This document shows positions 50,358 through 59,525 of a stretch of 64,000 nucleotides of DNA, piece by piece. The notes beneath the pieces are model-generated. The model did no database searches. It saw nothing but the letters and a program-made list of their open reading frames with translations, and was not told the origin of the DNA. The position numbers and the translations under genes are program-made. The stretch covers positions 124,001 through 188,000 of the forward strand of contig NZ_JACIEH010000004.1 in NCBI RefSeq assembly GCF_014196745.1, read 5' to 3'. This stretch comes from Sphingomonas kyeonggiensis (lineage in GTDB: Bacteria; Pseudomonadota; Alphaproteobacteria; Sphingomonadales; Sphingomonadaceae). Numbering within the stretch: position 1 is the first letter of the stretch; every line of letters begins with the position of its first letter.

Positions 50358-50588
50358 CTATGAGTTCACGGCCCGGTAGGTGCACGGGCGACCAAAGCGC
50401 GCGCGCCATTGGGCATCGCGAATCGCCCTAGCCCGTTCTTCTCTCGCCTCGTTGGACTTTCCACGCAGCTGCTGCTTCTGCTCCACAGTCACGTGCCCAC
50501 ATCGCCGCTAAATTGAGTGCGGATGATCAACTGAACCCGACCCGGGGTGAGGCACGCCCTCTCTATTCCAGTTGAGCTTGTCACTCAT
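50358..50588 (-). pseudogene. small gene interrupted by an in-frame amber codon
   Basis: A GGAGG sequence seven bases before the ATG at 50588 marks a strong translation start. The frame reads MSDKLNWNREGVPHPG, then onward to HSI, then TAG at 50510-50508. The same frame continues without a stop as RRCGHVTVEQKQQLRGKSNE to a second stop at 50358. The frame thus runs 76 codons including the amber one, and a CAG (Gln) to TAG change would explain it. It could be a decayed gene, a 26-residue peptide, or a GTG-started second cistron at 50492. Family unknown. Confidence 0.5.
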
Positions 50589-50646
50589 TCCGGTTCCTCC
50601 AGCGCCGACCTATGGGCAATCGTTACAGCGCAATATGCCCTGAAAG

Positions 50647-50685
50647 CAAAAGGGCCGGACGTTTCCGCCCGGCCCTTCCGTTTTA
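50647..50685. terminator. bidirectional intrinsic terminator
   Basis: AAAAGGGCCG and CGGCCCTT with a following TTTT form a hairpin between the small broken gene and the cold-shock protein gene. On the minus strand it follows the cold-shock gene stop by about 20 bases and ends in a T-rich stretch. Confidence 0.8.
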
Positions 50686-50704
50686 CTTAGCCTGAAGGCT
50701 GGTC

Positions 50705-51538
50705 TCAGCTACCCGGCGTGAGGTTCACTGCCGCGTACTTGCCGCGACGATCGACCTCGAGCTCGAACTCGAGACGGTCGCCTTCGTTGAGCGTCGGCAT
50801 GCCCGCACGCTCGACGGCCGAGATGTGCACGAACGCATCCGGCTGGCCGTCATCGCGCTGAATGAAGCCGAAGCCCTTCATCGCGTTGAAGAACTTGACC
50901 GTGCCGGTCGCCTTCTCGCCGGTCAGCTGGCGCTGCGGACCACCGCCGCCACGCTCGCCGCCGAAGCCGCCGCGATCACCGCCGCGGTCCTCGCGGGGTG
51001 CACGCTCTTCGACCGGCATCGGCTCGCCGTCGATCTTCAGCTCGGTAGCCGAGATACGGCCGCCGCGATCGACGAGCGTGAAGCCCAGCGGCTGGCCTTC
51101 GGCCAGGCCGGTGAGGCCTGCCTGCTCGACCGCCGAGATGTGCACGAAGACGTCTTCGCCGCCATCGTCGCGAACGACGAAGCCGAAGCCCTTCTGCGCG
51201 TTGAAGAACTTAACGACACCGGTGCCTTCGCCGATGACCTGCGGGGGCATACGGTTGCCACCGCCGAAGCCGCCGCCACCACCGCCGCCGAAGCCACCAC
51301 CGCCGCCGCCGCCGCGGTAACCACCGCCACCGCCGCCGCCGCCGAAGCCGCCGCCACCGCCGCCGCGGTAACCACCGCCGCCGCCGCCGCCGAATCGATC
51401 ACCGCCGCCGAAACCGCCGCGATCCTCGAAACCGCCGCCGAAGCTGCTGCCGCCACCAAAGTCATCGCCGCCGAAGCCATCACGCTTGTCGCGGCCACGT
51501 CCGCCGCGATCCCCACGGCGCCCTCTATCGAAACTCAT
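50705..51538 (-). CDS. double cold-shock-domain protein with long Gly/Arg-rich N-terminus
   Basis: The 277-residue product has about 95 residues of Gly-rich sequence (RGG and FGGG repeats), then CSD1 (TGVVKFFNAQKGFGFVVRDD, VFVHISAVEQAG), a basic linker, and CSD2 (TGTVKFFNAMKGFGFIQRDD, AFVHISAVERAG). Both domains keep the RNP1/RNP2 aromatic residues for RNA/DNA binding. Alphaproteobacterial two-CSD proteins act as RNA chaperones, and the RGG-like head could drive RNA condensation (inference). The 210-base upstream gap to terC may hold a cold-responsive leader. Confidence 0.9.
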   Translation of the reverse strand: MSFDRGRRGDRGGRGRDKRDGFGGDDFGGGSSFGGGFEDRGGFGGGDRFGGGGGGGYRGGGGGGFGGGGGGGGYRGGGGGGGFGGGGGGGFGGGNRMPPQVIGEGTGVVKFFNAQKGFGFVVRDDGGEDVFVHISAVEQAGLTGLAEGQPLGFTLVDRGGRISATELKIDGEPMPVEERAPREDRGGDRGGFGGERGGGGPQRQLTGEKATGTVKFFNAMKGFGFIQRDDGQPDAFVHISAVERAGMPTLNEGDRLEFELEVDRRGKYAAVNLTPGS

Positions 51539-51748
51539 GCCCTGTTCGTCTTCCCGGTTCGCCCAAAATCACAATCAAAAGCCAAGCGCCGGACGAAAAA
51601 CGCAGGTCTTCAAGCGCAAAAAATCGCGCCACAGAATCGGTCATAGCCCAAAATCGAACAGTGAGCGAACGAAATTCGACTTGAACAGGGCGAACATCCG
51701 TTAACCGCGGCGCTTGCGCCACATTTCGTCGCAGGGCACGGTAGCGAT

Positions 51749-52588
51749 ATGGACGCGATCGCCGATTTGCTCGCCAGTCCGGCCGCCTGGGCCGCACTCC
51801 TCACGCTCATCGTGATGGAGGTGGTGCTCGGCATCGACAACCTGATCTTCATCTCGATTCTCTCGAACAAGCTGCCCGAGGGCGAGCGCCAGCGCGCGCG
51901 CCGAGTCGGCATCTCGCTCGCGCTGGTGATGCGCCTCGCCCTGCTCACCGGGATCAGCTGGATCATCAGCCTGAAGAACACCGTATTCTCGCTCGGCATC
52001 CAGGGCCCGCTCGATTCGCACGGGCAGCGCGCGTTCGAGACCGATTTCTCCTGGAAGGACCTGATCCTGCTCGCCGGCGGCCTGTTCCTGATGTGGAAGG
52101 CGACCACCGAGATCCACCATTCGGCCGATGCCGACGAACCCGGCGAGCAGGACCATCTGCTCGACAAGCACAAGGTGGCATCGCTCACCTTCACCGCGGC
52201 GATCGTCCAGATCCTGCTGCTCGACATCGTCTTCTCGGTCGATTCGATCCTCACCGCGGTCGGCATGACCGAGCATGTGCAGATCATGTACGTCGCGGTG
52301 ATCGTCGCGGTCGGCGTCATGCTCGTCGCGGCCGATCCGCTCGCCAACTTCATCAACCGCAATCCCAGCGTCGTCATGCTCGCCCTGGGCTTCCTGCTGA
52401 TGATCGGCATGGTGCTGATCGGCGAGGCGTTCGGCGCACACATTCCCAAGGGCTATATCTACACTGCCATGGCCTTCTCGGCGGCGGTCGAGGGGCTCAA
52501 TATCTGGTCGCGGAATGCCCGCGCCCGCAAACAGGCGATGAAACAACCGCAGCCCACGGCCATTGAGCCCGGCGACGAACGGAGCTAG
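51749..52588 (+). CDS. TerC-family membrane protein
   Basis: The 279-residue protein has seven or more predicted helices and the TerC motifs VLGIDNLIFI and VFSVDSILTAVGM (Asp residues within helices). TerC/Alx proteins handle manganese or other metals at translocation sites and have been tied to tellurite tolerance. It is followed by an RNase D-like gene after nine bases, in the same transcript as the lpt genes or close to it. Confidence 0.9.
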   Translation: MDAIADLLASPAAWAALLTLIVMEVVLGIDNLIFISILSNKLPEGERQRARRVGISLALVMRLALLTGISWIISLKNTVFSLGIQGPLDSHGQRAFETDFSWKDLILLAGGLFLMWKATTEIHHSADADEPGEQDHLLDKHKVASLTFTAAIVQILLLDIVFSVDSILTAVGMTEHVQIMYVAVIVAVGVMLVAADPLANFINRNPSVVMLALGFLLMIGMVLIGEAFGAHIPKGYIYTAMAFSAAVEGLNIWSRNARARKQAMKQPQPTAIEPGDERS

Positions 52589-52597
52589 GCGACCCGC

Positions 52598-53218
52598 ATG
52601 ACTGTGCATTTCCACGAAGAAGACATCCCCGAGGGCCTGTTCGCGCCGGGCGCCTCGATCGCCGTCGACACCGAGACGATGGGGCTGATCACGCCGCGCG
52701 ACCGGCTGTGCGTCGTCCAGCTGTCCGACGGGTCGGGGGACGAGCATCTCGTCCGCTTCGGCCCGCGCTCGGCCTATGACGCGCCGAACCTGCGCATGCT
52801 GCTCGCCGATCCCGAGCGGCTGAAGCTCTACCATTTCGCCCGGTTCGATCTGGCGGCGATCCGCTTCTATCTCGGCGTCACCGCCGGCCCGGTCTATTGC
52901 ACCAAGATCGCCTCGCGCCTGGTGCGTACCTACACCGATCGCCACGGCCTCAAGGACCTGGCCCGCGAGCTGGTCGGCGTCGAGATCTCGAAGCAGCAGC
53001 AGAGCTCGGATTGGGGCGGTCCCGAACTTTCCGAGCCGCAGCGTGAATACGCAGCGTCCGACGTGCGTTACCTGCACGCAATGAAGACCGAACTCGACAA
53101 GCGCCTGGAGCGCGAAGGCCGCACCGACCTGGCCCAGGCCTGCTTCGACTTCCTGCCGGCGCGCGCCGAACTCGATCTCGCCGGCTGGCCCGAAACCGAC
53201 ATCTTCGCGCATATCTGA
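52598..53218 (+). CDS. RNase D-like 3'-5' exonuclease (DEDDy)
   Basis: The 206-residue protein is a bare exonuclease domain without the HRDC domain of full RNase D. The DEDDy residues are seen in VDTETMGL (Asp, Glu), HFARFDLAAI (Asp) and YAASDVRYLHAM (Asp and Tyr). Short RNase D forms of this kind precede lptC in many alphaproteobacteria. They trim structured RNA 3' ends in related organisms; the target here is unknown. Its stop shares a base with the lptC start (TGATG). Confidence 0.9.
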   Translation: MTVHFHEEDIPEGLFAPGASIAVDTETMGLITPRDRLCVVQLSDGSGDEHLVRFGPRSAYDAPNLRMLLADPERLKLYHFARFDLAAIRFYLGVTAGPVYCTKIASRLVRTYTDRHGLKDLARELVGVEISKQQQSSDWGGPELSEPQREYAASDVRYLHAMKTELDKRLEREGRTDLAQACFDFLPARAELDLAGWPETDIFAHI

Positions 53219-53862
53219 TGTCCGAAGTCGCAGCACGCCTCAGATCACAAAAGCGCGGCTGGGCCCATCCCGGCAGCGGACATGATCGAGTCGTGCGGCT
53301 GTCGCTGCTCTTCCTGCCCGTCGGCATCGGCGTGCTTTCGGCCTTCCTCGTCCTCGCACCGCTGCTCACCAAGGGCGAAGTCAGCTTCGTGCTCGACAAG
53401 AACAAGGTCGAGCTGTCGCCCGAACGGCTCCGCCTCGAAGCGGCGGTCTATCGCGGCGAGGACGAGAAGGGCCAACCCTTCCGCCTCAACGCCGGCTCGG
53501 CGATCCAGAAGAGTTCGTCCGAGCCGATCGTCAAGCTCAACCAGCTCGCCGCCGAGATCAAGCTGCCCGAAGGCCCTGCCACGCTGAAGGCGGACAAGGG
53601 CCATTACGACATGGACAAACAGCAGGTCACCAGCGACGGCCCGATCAACTTCCAGACGACCGATGGCTATACGCTCGACACCACCAACGCCACGGTCGAC
53701 CTCAAGACCCGCAAGCTGGAAAGCGGCGGTGCCGTCACCGGCAAGACGCCGACCGGCGTGTTCAGCGCCAACAAGCTGACCGCCGACTTGGAAAACCGCA
53801 CCATCTCCCTAGATGGCAATGCACGCTTGCGGATTACGCCCAAGCGCGCGAATAGGCGCTAG
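53218..53862 (+). CDS. lptC: LPS export ABC transporter periplasmic protein LptC
   Basis: The 214-residue protein has a membrane anchor (about residues 25-48) and a beta-jellyroll with VDLKTRKLESGGAVTGKTPTG and FSANKLTADLENRTISLDGNARLRI. It bridges the LptB2FG transporter to LptA. It overlaps the RNase D gene by one base and is followed by lptA after three bases. Confidence 0.9.
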   Translation: MSEVAARLRSQKRGWAHPGSGHDRVVRLSLLFLPVGIGVLSAFLVLAPLLTKGEVSFVLDKNKVELSPERLRLEAAVYRGEDEKGQPFRLNAGSAIQKSSSEPIVKLNQLAAEIKLPEGPATLKADKGHYDMDKQQVTSDGPINFQTTDGYTLDTTNATVDLKTRKLESGGAVTGKTPTGVFSANKLTADLENRTISLDGNARLRITPKRANRR

Positions 53863-53865
53863 ATC

Positions 53866-54456
53866 ATGATCCGTGCGACTGCCCTGCTTCCGATCGGCTT
53901 CACGCTGGCGCTGCTTGCCGCATCGCCTGCGGCTGCGCAGCAGCGGCACGACAGCAACGCGCCGATCGATTTCGACGCCCAGCACATCGAGCTGCAGGAC
54001 AAGGCGAACCGCGTCCTCCTCTCGGGTGGCGTGCGGATCAAGCAGGCGGAGATGACGCTGATCGCGGCGCGCGTCACGCTCGCCTATGTCGGCCAGATCA
54101 CCAACGGCTCGCCCGAGGTGACGCGCATCGACGCCTCCGGCGGGGTCAACATCACCCGCCCGGATCAGAGCGCGACCGGCCAATATGCCGTGTACGACGT
54201 CAACAAGCGGATCATCACCATGGTCGGCGGCGTCACCCTGAAGCAGGCGGGCAATGTCGTCTCGGGCGGACGGCTGGTCATCAATCTCGACACCGGCCGC
54301 GCGACGATCGACGGATCGGGCGTCGGCGGGTCGGCAACGCCGGGCACCCCGGGCGTGCAGAGTCGCGGCGGCCGCGTGACCGGACGCTTCAACGTGCCGC
54401 AGCGCGCCACTACGCCGTCGCCCGCGCCCACCGCCACGCCGACACCCAAGCAGTAA
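53866..54456 (+). CDS. lptA: LPS transport periplasmic protein LptA
   Basis: The 196-residue precursor has a signal peptide ending PAAAQQ. The jellyroll carries PIDFDAQHIELQDKANRVLLSGGVRI and TRIDASGGVNITRPDQSATG, the OstA/LptA repeat. The C-terminus is a Thr/Pro tail (TPSPAPTATPTPKQ). LptA forms the periplasmic bridge that carries LPS to LptD. The gene order lptC-lptA-lptB-rpoN is conserved. Confidence 0.92.
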   Translation: MIRATALLPIGFTLALLAASPAAAQQRHDSNAPIDFDAQHIELQDKANRVLLSGGVRIKQAEMTLIAARVTLAYVGQITNGSPEVTRIDASGGVNITRPDQSATGQYAVYDVNKRIITMVGGVTLKQAGNVVSGGRLVINLDTGRATIDGSGVGGSATPGTPGVQSRGGRVTGRFNVPQRATTPSPAPTATPTPKQ

Positions 54457-54580
54457 TCGCCCTTTTTCCTCGGCACGCCGCGCGGGCTCTTCCCTTCCCG
54501 GCCGTCTTCATGCAGGAATCCTGCCAAACGGCCACGGGGAATCCCGCCGGAACCGCGAACCGTCCATGCAGGGACCGAGT

Positions 54581-55357
<777 letters not shown>

Positions 55358-55383
55358 TCTATGAAAGGCGGCGCCTTTCCTAG

Positions 55384-55466
55384 CCGTCATCCCGGCGAAA
55401 GCCGGGATCTCAGGCCGTATCGCACGCGCCTGCCGCATGAGACCCCGGCTTTCGCCAGGGTGACGG
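55384..55466. repeat. REP-like inverted repeat upstream of rpoN
   Basis: The left arm is at 55384-55411 (CGTCATCCCGGCGAAAGCCG onward) and the right arm at 55439-55466, with one mismatched position and a 27-base loop. It is a variant of the elements at 17145 and 29174. The right arm ends seven bases before the rpoN ATG and covers the region where a ribosome-binding site would lie. Confidence 0.8.
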
Positions 55467-55473
55467 CCTTGGC

Positions 55474-57009
55474 ATGAGTCTCGCGCCTCGCCTCGATCTG
55501 CGCCAGTCGCAATCGCTGGTGATGACGCCGCAGCTCCAGCAGGCGATCAAGCTGCTGGCGCTCTCGAACCTCGAGATCGAGACCTTCATCGCCGAGGAGC
55601 TGGAGAAGAACCCGCTGCTCGAGAACGGCGGCACCGGCAATGACGAGCGCGAGAGCGGCAGCGAGGCTCCCGATGCCCCCGAGCCCGATTTCGACTTCGA
55701 GGAGCGGGACGGCCCGGCCGATGCCAGCGAACTGATCGCCGGCGGCGGCGAAGCCTCGGGCGAAGCGGCGCTCGACGTCGATTTCGCCGCCGAGACCTTC
55801 CACCATGACAGCGGCAGCGACACGATCGGTGCCGGCGGCGGGCTCGACGGCAGCCTGGGCCTAACCGGCACCGGCGGTGGCGGGTCGGAAGACGGGCCGG
55901 ACTTCGACAATCTCGGCAGCAGCGATCTCAGCCTCGCCGATCATCTGATGGCCCAGGCCGGAGCGAGCATCGACGGCGGCGACCTGTTCATCGCCGCGCA
56001 TCTGATCGACCAGATCGACGAGGCCGGTTATCTCACTGCGCCCCTGCTCGACATCGCCAACCGGCTCAACGTGGCGCTCGCCCGGGTGGAAGATGTGCTG
56101 GCGACCATCCAGACCTTCGACCCCACCGGCGTCGGCGCGCGCAACCTGGCCGAATGCCTCGCGCTCCAGGCGAAGGAGGCCGATCGCTACGATCCCTGCA
56201 TGGCGCGGCTGATCGACAATCTCGATCTCGTCGCGCGCGGCGACCTGCCGCGGCTCAAGCGCATCTGCGACGTCGATGATGAGGATCTGGCGGACATGAT
56301 CCGCGAGCTGCGCAACTACGATCCCAAGCCCGGCTGCCGCTATGGCGGGGAACCCACGCTTGCGGTCACTCCCGACATCTTCGTCGCGCGCCGCGGCGCC
56401 GGCTGGGCGGTCGAGATCAACGCAGCGACGCTGCCCAGGCTGCTCGTCAACCGCGCCTATTACACCGAAGTCTCCTCCGGCCCGCAGGACAAGGCGAGCA
56501 AGGCCTGGCTCACCGACATGCTGGCCAGCGCCAACTGGCTGGTGAAGGCGCTCGACCAGCGCCAGCGCACGATCATCAAGGTCGCCAGCGAGATCGTGAA
56601 GCAGCAGGAAGCGTTCTTCCTCAAGGGCGTCGCGCATCTCAAGCCGATGACCCTGCGTCAGGTCGCCGAGGCGATCGAGATGCACGAATCGACGGTGAGC
56701 CGTGTCACCTCGAACAAGTATCTCAGCTGCGCACGCGGGCTGTTCGAGCTGAAATATTTCTTCACTTCGGCGATCCAGTCCTCGGAGGGCGGCGACGCGG
56801 TCTCGGCGGAAGCCGTGAAGAACGCGATCCGCACGCTGATCCAGGCCGAGGATCCCAAGAAGATCCTGTCCGACGACACGCTGGTCGAGCTGCTCAATGC
56901 AAAGGGCTTCGACATCGCCCGGCGCACCGTCGCCAAATATCGCGAGGCGATGGGGATCGGCAGCTCGGTGCAGCGGCGCCGGCAAAAGGCACTGGAGGGC
57001 GTGGGTTGA
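55474..57009 (+). CDS. rpoN: RNA polymerase sigma-54 factor
   Basis: The 511-residue factor has the activator-interacting region I (LDLRQSQSLVMTPQLQQAIK, IAEELEKNPLLE), an acidic region II (about residues 50-150), core-binding blocks, a helix-turn-helix near MHESTVSRVTSNKY and the RpoN box ARRTVAKYREAMGI near the C-terminus. It directs enhancer-dependent promoters. No clear ribosome-binding site precedes the ATG; a REP hairpin occupies the spot. The next gene starts with TTG within its stop. Confidence 0.96.
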   Translation: MSLAPRLDLRQSQSLVMTPQLQQAIKLLALSNLEIETFIAEELEKNPLLENGGTGNDERESGSEAPDAPEPDFDFEERDGPADASELIAGGGEASGEAALDVDFAAETFHHDSGSDTIGAGGGLDGSLGLTGTGGGGSEDGPDFDNLGSSDLSLADHLMAQAGASIDGGDLFIAAHLIDQIDEAGYLTAPLLDIANRLNVALARVEDVLATIQTFDPTGVGARNLAECLALQAKEADRYDPCMARLIDNLDLVARGDLPRLKRICDVDDEDLADMIRELRNYDPKPGCRYGGEPTLAVTPDIFVARRGAGWAVEINAATLPRLLVNRAYYTEVSSGPQDKASKAWLTDMLASANWLVKALDQRQRTIIKVASEIVKQQEAFFLKGVAHLKPMTLRQVAEAIEMHESTVSRVTSNKYLSCARGLFELKYFFTSAIQSSEGGDAVSAEAVKNAIRTLIQAEDPKKILSDDTLVELLNAKGFDIARRTVAKYREAMGIGSSVQRRRQKALEGVG

Positions 57010-57839
57010 TTCGTTTCCTGTGGTTGGTGCTCGCCCTGCTCGCTCCCGTCGCGGCGCAGGCGCAGGACAAGCTCGTCGTGATGAGCTTCAACGTCCGCTA
57101 TCCCTCGCCCAATGACGGCGCCAATGTCTGGGAGAAGCGCCGCGACCTGTTCGTCGAGACGGTCGCCGCCGCTGCACCCGATGTGGTCGGCACGCAGGAG
57201 CTGTTCCAGCTCCAGGGCGATTATCTCGTCGCCAAGCTGCCCCAGTATAGCTGGTTCGGGGTCGACCGCCGTGGCGACCATGCCGACGAGCATATGGGCG
57301 TCTTCTATCGCCGCGACCGGCTCAAGCTGGTCGAGCAGGGCAATTTCTGGCTGTCCGACGCTCCGGATACAGTCGCCAGCATCAGCTGGGGCAACATCTT
57401 CCCGCGCATGGTGACCTGGGGCCTGTTCGAGACCAGGGCGGGCAAGCGCTTCTACCTGCTCAACACCCATTTCCCCTATCGCGCCGAGGACGAAGCGGCG
57501 CGCGAGAAATGCGCCGAGCTGCTCCGCCGCCGCATCGCGGCTCTGCCCAAGGATGTGCCGGTGGTGCTGACCGGCGATTTCAACATCGGGCCCGAGGCGA
57601 AGCCGCACGCGCTGCTCAGCCAGGACCTCGCCGATGTCCGCAGTGCGGTACACAAGCCCGAGGGTCCGGAGGCGACCTTCCACGGCTTCAAGGGCGCGCC
57701 CGATCGTCGGATCGACTGGATCCTGGCGCGCGGCTTCCGTCCGCTGGCGTTCCGCACGATCGATGCGCATCGCGGCGAACTCTACCCCTCGGACCATTAC
57801 CCAGTGGTCGCCACGCTTGCCTGGACGAAGCGACGCTAG
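57006..57839 (+). CDS. secreted endonuclease/exonuclease/phosphatase-fold protein
   Basis: The product is 277 residues from a TTG overlapping the rpoN stop (TTGA), with a signal peptide ending AQAQ. The EEP fold motifs are VMSFNVRYP (Asn), VVGTQELFQ (Glu), LLNTHFPYR (His), VVLTGDFNIGPE (Asp, Asn) and PSDHYPVVATL (Asp, His). Secreted members are often phosphodiesterases of lipid head groups or nucleic acids; the substrate is not evident. Confidence 0.9.
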   Translation: MIRFLWLVLALLAPVAAQAQDKLVVMSFNVRYPSPNDGANVWEKRRDLFVETVAAAAPDVVGTQELFQLQGDYLVAKLPQYSWFGVDRRGDHADEHMGVFYRRDRLKLVEQGNFWLSDAPDTVASISWGNIFPRMVTWGLFETRAGKRFYLLNTHFPYRAEDEAAREKCAELLRRRIAALPKDVPVVLTGDFNIGPEAKPHALLSQDLADVRSAVHKPEGPEATFHGFKGAPDRRIDWILARGFRPLAFRTIDAHRGELYPSDHYPVVATLAWTKRR

Positions 57840-57890
57840 GGAAACCGCCCTTAGCGATTTGGTAGCAAGGCTCGGGCTATCGCCAACTCC

Positions 57891-58277
57891 ATGTCCGCCG
57901 ATTTTGCCATCGATGTCGATCCTGCGCGTGATCTCGTCCGTATCCGGATGAGCGGCTTCTTCACGCCCGAGGACATCGATGCATTCCTGGCGGCGCGCGC
58001 CGTGGCGCACACCCAACTGCGCTGCGGCCCCAACCAGCATCTCACGCTCAATGACCTGAGCGACATGAAGATCCAGTCGCAGGACAGCGTCGAGATGTTC
58101 CGCGCGATGCTCGCCGATCCGATCTATCGCTCGCGCCGGCTCGCCTTCGTGATCGGCAGGACCTTGGCGCGTACCCAGCTCCAGCGCGCGCTCGATCGCC
58201 GCACCGCCCGCTGCTTCGACGACAGCTGGGCCGCCGAGGCCTGGCTGTTCGCCGGCTCGGACCGCGCCGCAGCCTGA
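57891..58277 (+). CDS. hypothetical STAS/SpoIIAA-like protein
   Basis: The 128-residue product opens ADFAIDVDPARDLVRIRMSGFFTPEDID and continues with LNDLSDMKIQSQDSVEMF, resembling STAS/SpoIIAA-like folds that modulate partner proteins. There is no signal peptide. The gene is alone between the EEP-fold gene and the repeat element at 58288. The assignment is from overall pattern, not a diagnostic motif. Confidence 0.6.
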   Translation: MSADFAIDVDPARDLVRIRMSGFFTPEDIDAFLAARAVAHTQLRCGPNQHLTLNDLSDMKIQSQDSVEMFRAMLADPIYRSRRLAFVIGRTLARTQLQRALDRRTARCFDDSWAAEAWLFAGSDRAAA

Positions 58278-58287
58278 TTTCCCCCTG

Positions 58288-58480
58288 CTTGCAATGTAGG
58301 ATTTCGTCTGTTCTGCTCACGCGGTCGGGAGAAATTTCGCTGCTCTTTCAATTTGTTGGAAAAATAGGAACGCGCGAGCGCAACAATGTTGCGAGATGCG
58401 CAGCATTTCCGCCAACCTTGTCAATTTAGGCGCACCGGAAATCCGCTCTGGGCACGAACTTTGTGAACTTTGCCAACGAA
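58288..58480. repeat. non-coding repeated element, copy B
   Basis: It aligns with 10199-10378 over most of its length. Identical or near-identical blocks are CTTGCAATGTAGGATT, CTGCTCACGCGGTCGG, CGCTGCTCTTTCA, GGAAAAATAGGAACGCGC, AACAATGTTGCGA and AACTTTGTGAACTTT. Like copy A it lies between converging genes. It has no conserved frame. The remaining bases up to 58508 hold nothing else recognisable. Confidence 0.55.
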
Positions 58481-58508
58481 TCGACCTCGCGCCTGTTGGA
58501 CCGCGCGA

Positions 58509-59510
58509 TCAGTCGTCTTCGTCCTCGAACCCGGCCAGATCGAGCGCCCGCGCCTTGACCTGGTGGAGCCGGCACCAATGGACCAGCGCGTCCTCGCGAC
58601 CATGCGTCACCCATACCTCGCGCGGTTCCAGCTCCTGGATCGTGCGGGTCAGCTCGTCCCAGTCGGCATGGTCGGAGAGGATGAGAGGCAGTTCGACATT
58701 GCGCTGCCTGGCGCGCTGGCGGACCCGCATCCAGCCCGACGCCATCGCCGTGATCGGATCCGGCAATCGCCGCGACCAGCGGTCGTTGAGCGCGCCCGGC
58801 GGACACAGGATGATCCGCCCCTGCAGCTCGGCCTTGGCAACACCGGTGGCCGGGCGCAGTTCGCCCAGGTCGACGCCCTGCTCGACATAGAGGTCGCAGA
58901 GCCGCTGGAGCGCGCCGTGGATGTAGATGGGATCGTCGAACCCCATCACGCGCAGCTCGCTGATCACCCGCTGCGCCTTGCCCAGCGCATAGGCGCCGAC
59001 CAGCACGCAGCGCTCCGGATTTGCACGCAGCGCGGCGAGGAGCTTGTCGAGCTCGTCATGCGTCTCGGGGTGGCGGAAGACGGGTAGCCCGAAGGTCGCC
59101 TCGGTGACGAACACGTCGCACGGCACCGGCTCGAACGGCGCGCAGGTCGGGTCGGGTCGGCGCTTGTAGTCGCCCGAAACGACGATCCGCTCGCCGCGAT
59201 GCTCGAGCACGATCTGGGCGGAGCCGAGGACATGGCCGGCGGGTACGAAGCGGATATCGATGCCGTGCATCGTGATGCGCTCGCCATAATCGACCGGATT
59301 GGCGTTCTGGGGGCCATAGCGCGCCTCCATGATCGCCAGCGTCTGCGGCGTCGCCCACACCGCCTCATGCCCGCCCCGGGCGTGATCGGCATGGCCGTGC
59401 GTGACCAGCGCGCGACGAACCGGCTGCGACGGGTCGATCCAGATATCGGCCGCGGCCAGATAGATGCCGGTGGGTCTAGGATCGATCCAGTCGCCGAGCT
59501 TCGCCATCAT
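58509..59510 (-). CDS. ligase-associated DNA damage response exonuclease (metallo-beta-lactamase fold)
   Basis: The product is about 333 residues (two consecutive ATGs at 59510 and 59507). The MBL zinc site is THGHADHARGGH; further motifs are VPAGHVLGSAQIVLEH, VVSGDYKRRPDP and, in the RMMBL end, SDHADWDELT. Such proteins resemble the SNM1/Artemis-CPSF group and act on DNA ends with the ligase and helicase of the same system. It is divergent from the helicase gene, with 15 bases between start codons. Confidence 0.93.
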   Translation of the reverse strand: MMAKLGDWIDPRPTGIYLAAADIWIDPSQPVRRALVTHGHADHARGGHEAVWATPQTLAIMEARYGPQNANPVDYGERITMHGIDIRFVPAGHVLGSAQIVLEHRGERIVVSGDYKRRPDPTCAPFEPVPCDVFVTEATFGLPVFRHPETHDELDKLLAALRANPERCVLVGAYALGKAQRVISELRVMGFDDPIYIHGALQRLCDLYVEQGVDLGELRPATGVAKAELQGRIILCPPGALNDRWSRRLPDPITAMASGWMRVRQRARQRNVELPLILSDHADWDELTRTIQELEPREVWVTHGREDALVHWCRLHQVKARALDLAGFEDEDD

Positions 59511-59525
59511 GCCTATATGGGCGGG

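Noticed and set aside
51240..51420. CCGCCG-rich stretch as a microsatellite or CRISPR-like repeat
   Set aside because: The period follows Gly codons of the cold-shock protein head and there are no spacers.
58421..58603. 60-codon minus-strand frame ending in the repeat element
   Set aside because: It runs out of phase with the exonuclease gene end, has no start signal, and the matching part of copy A does not encode a similar peptide.
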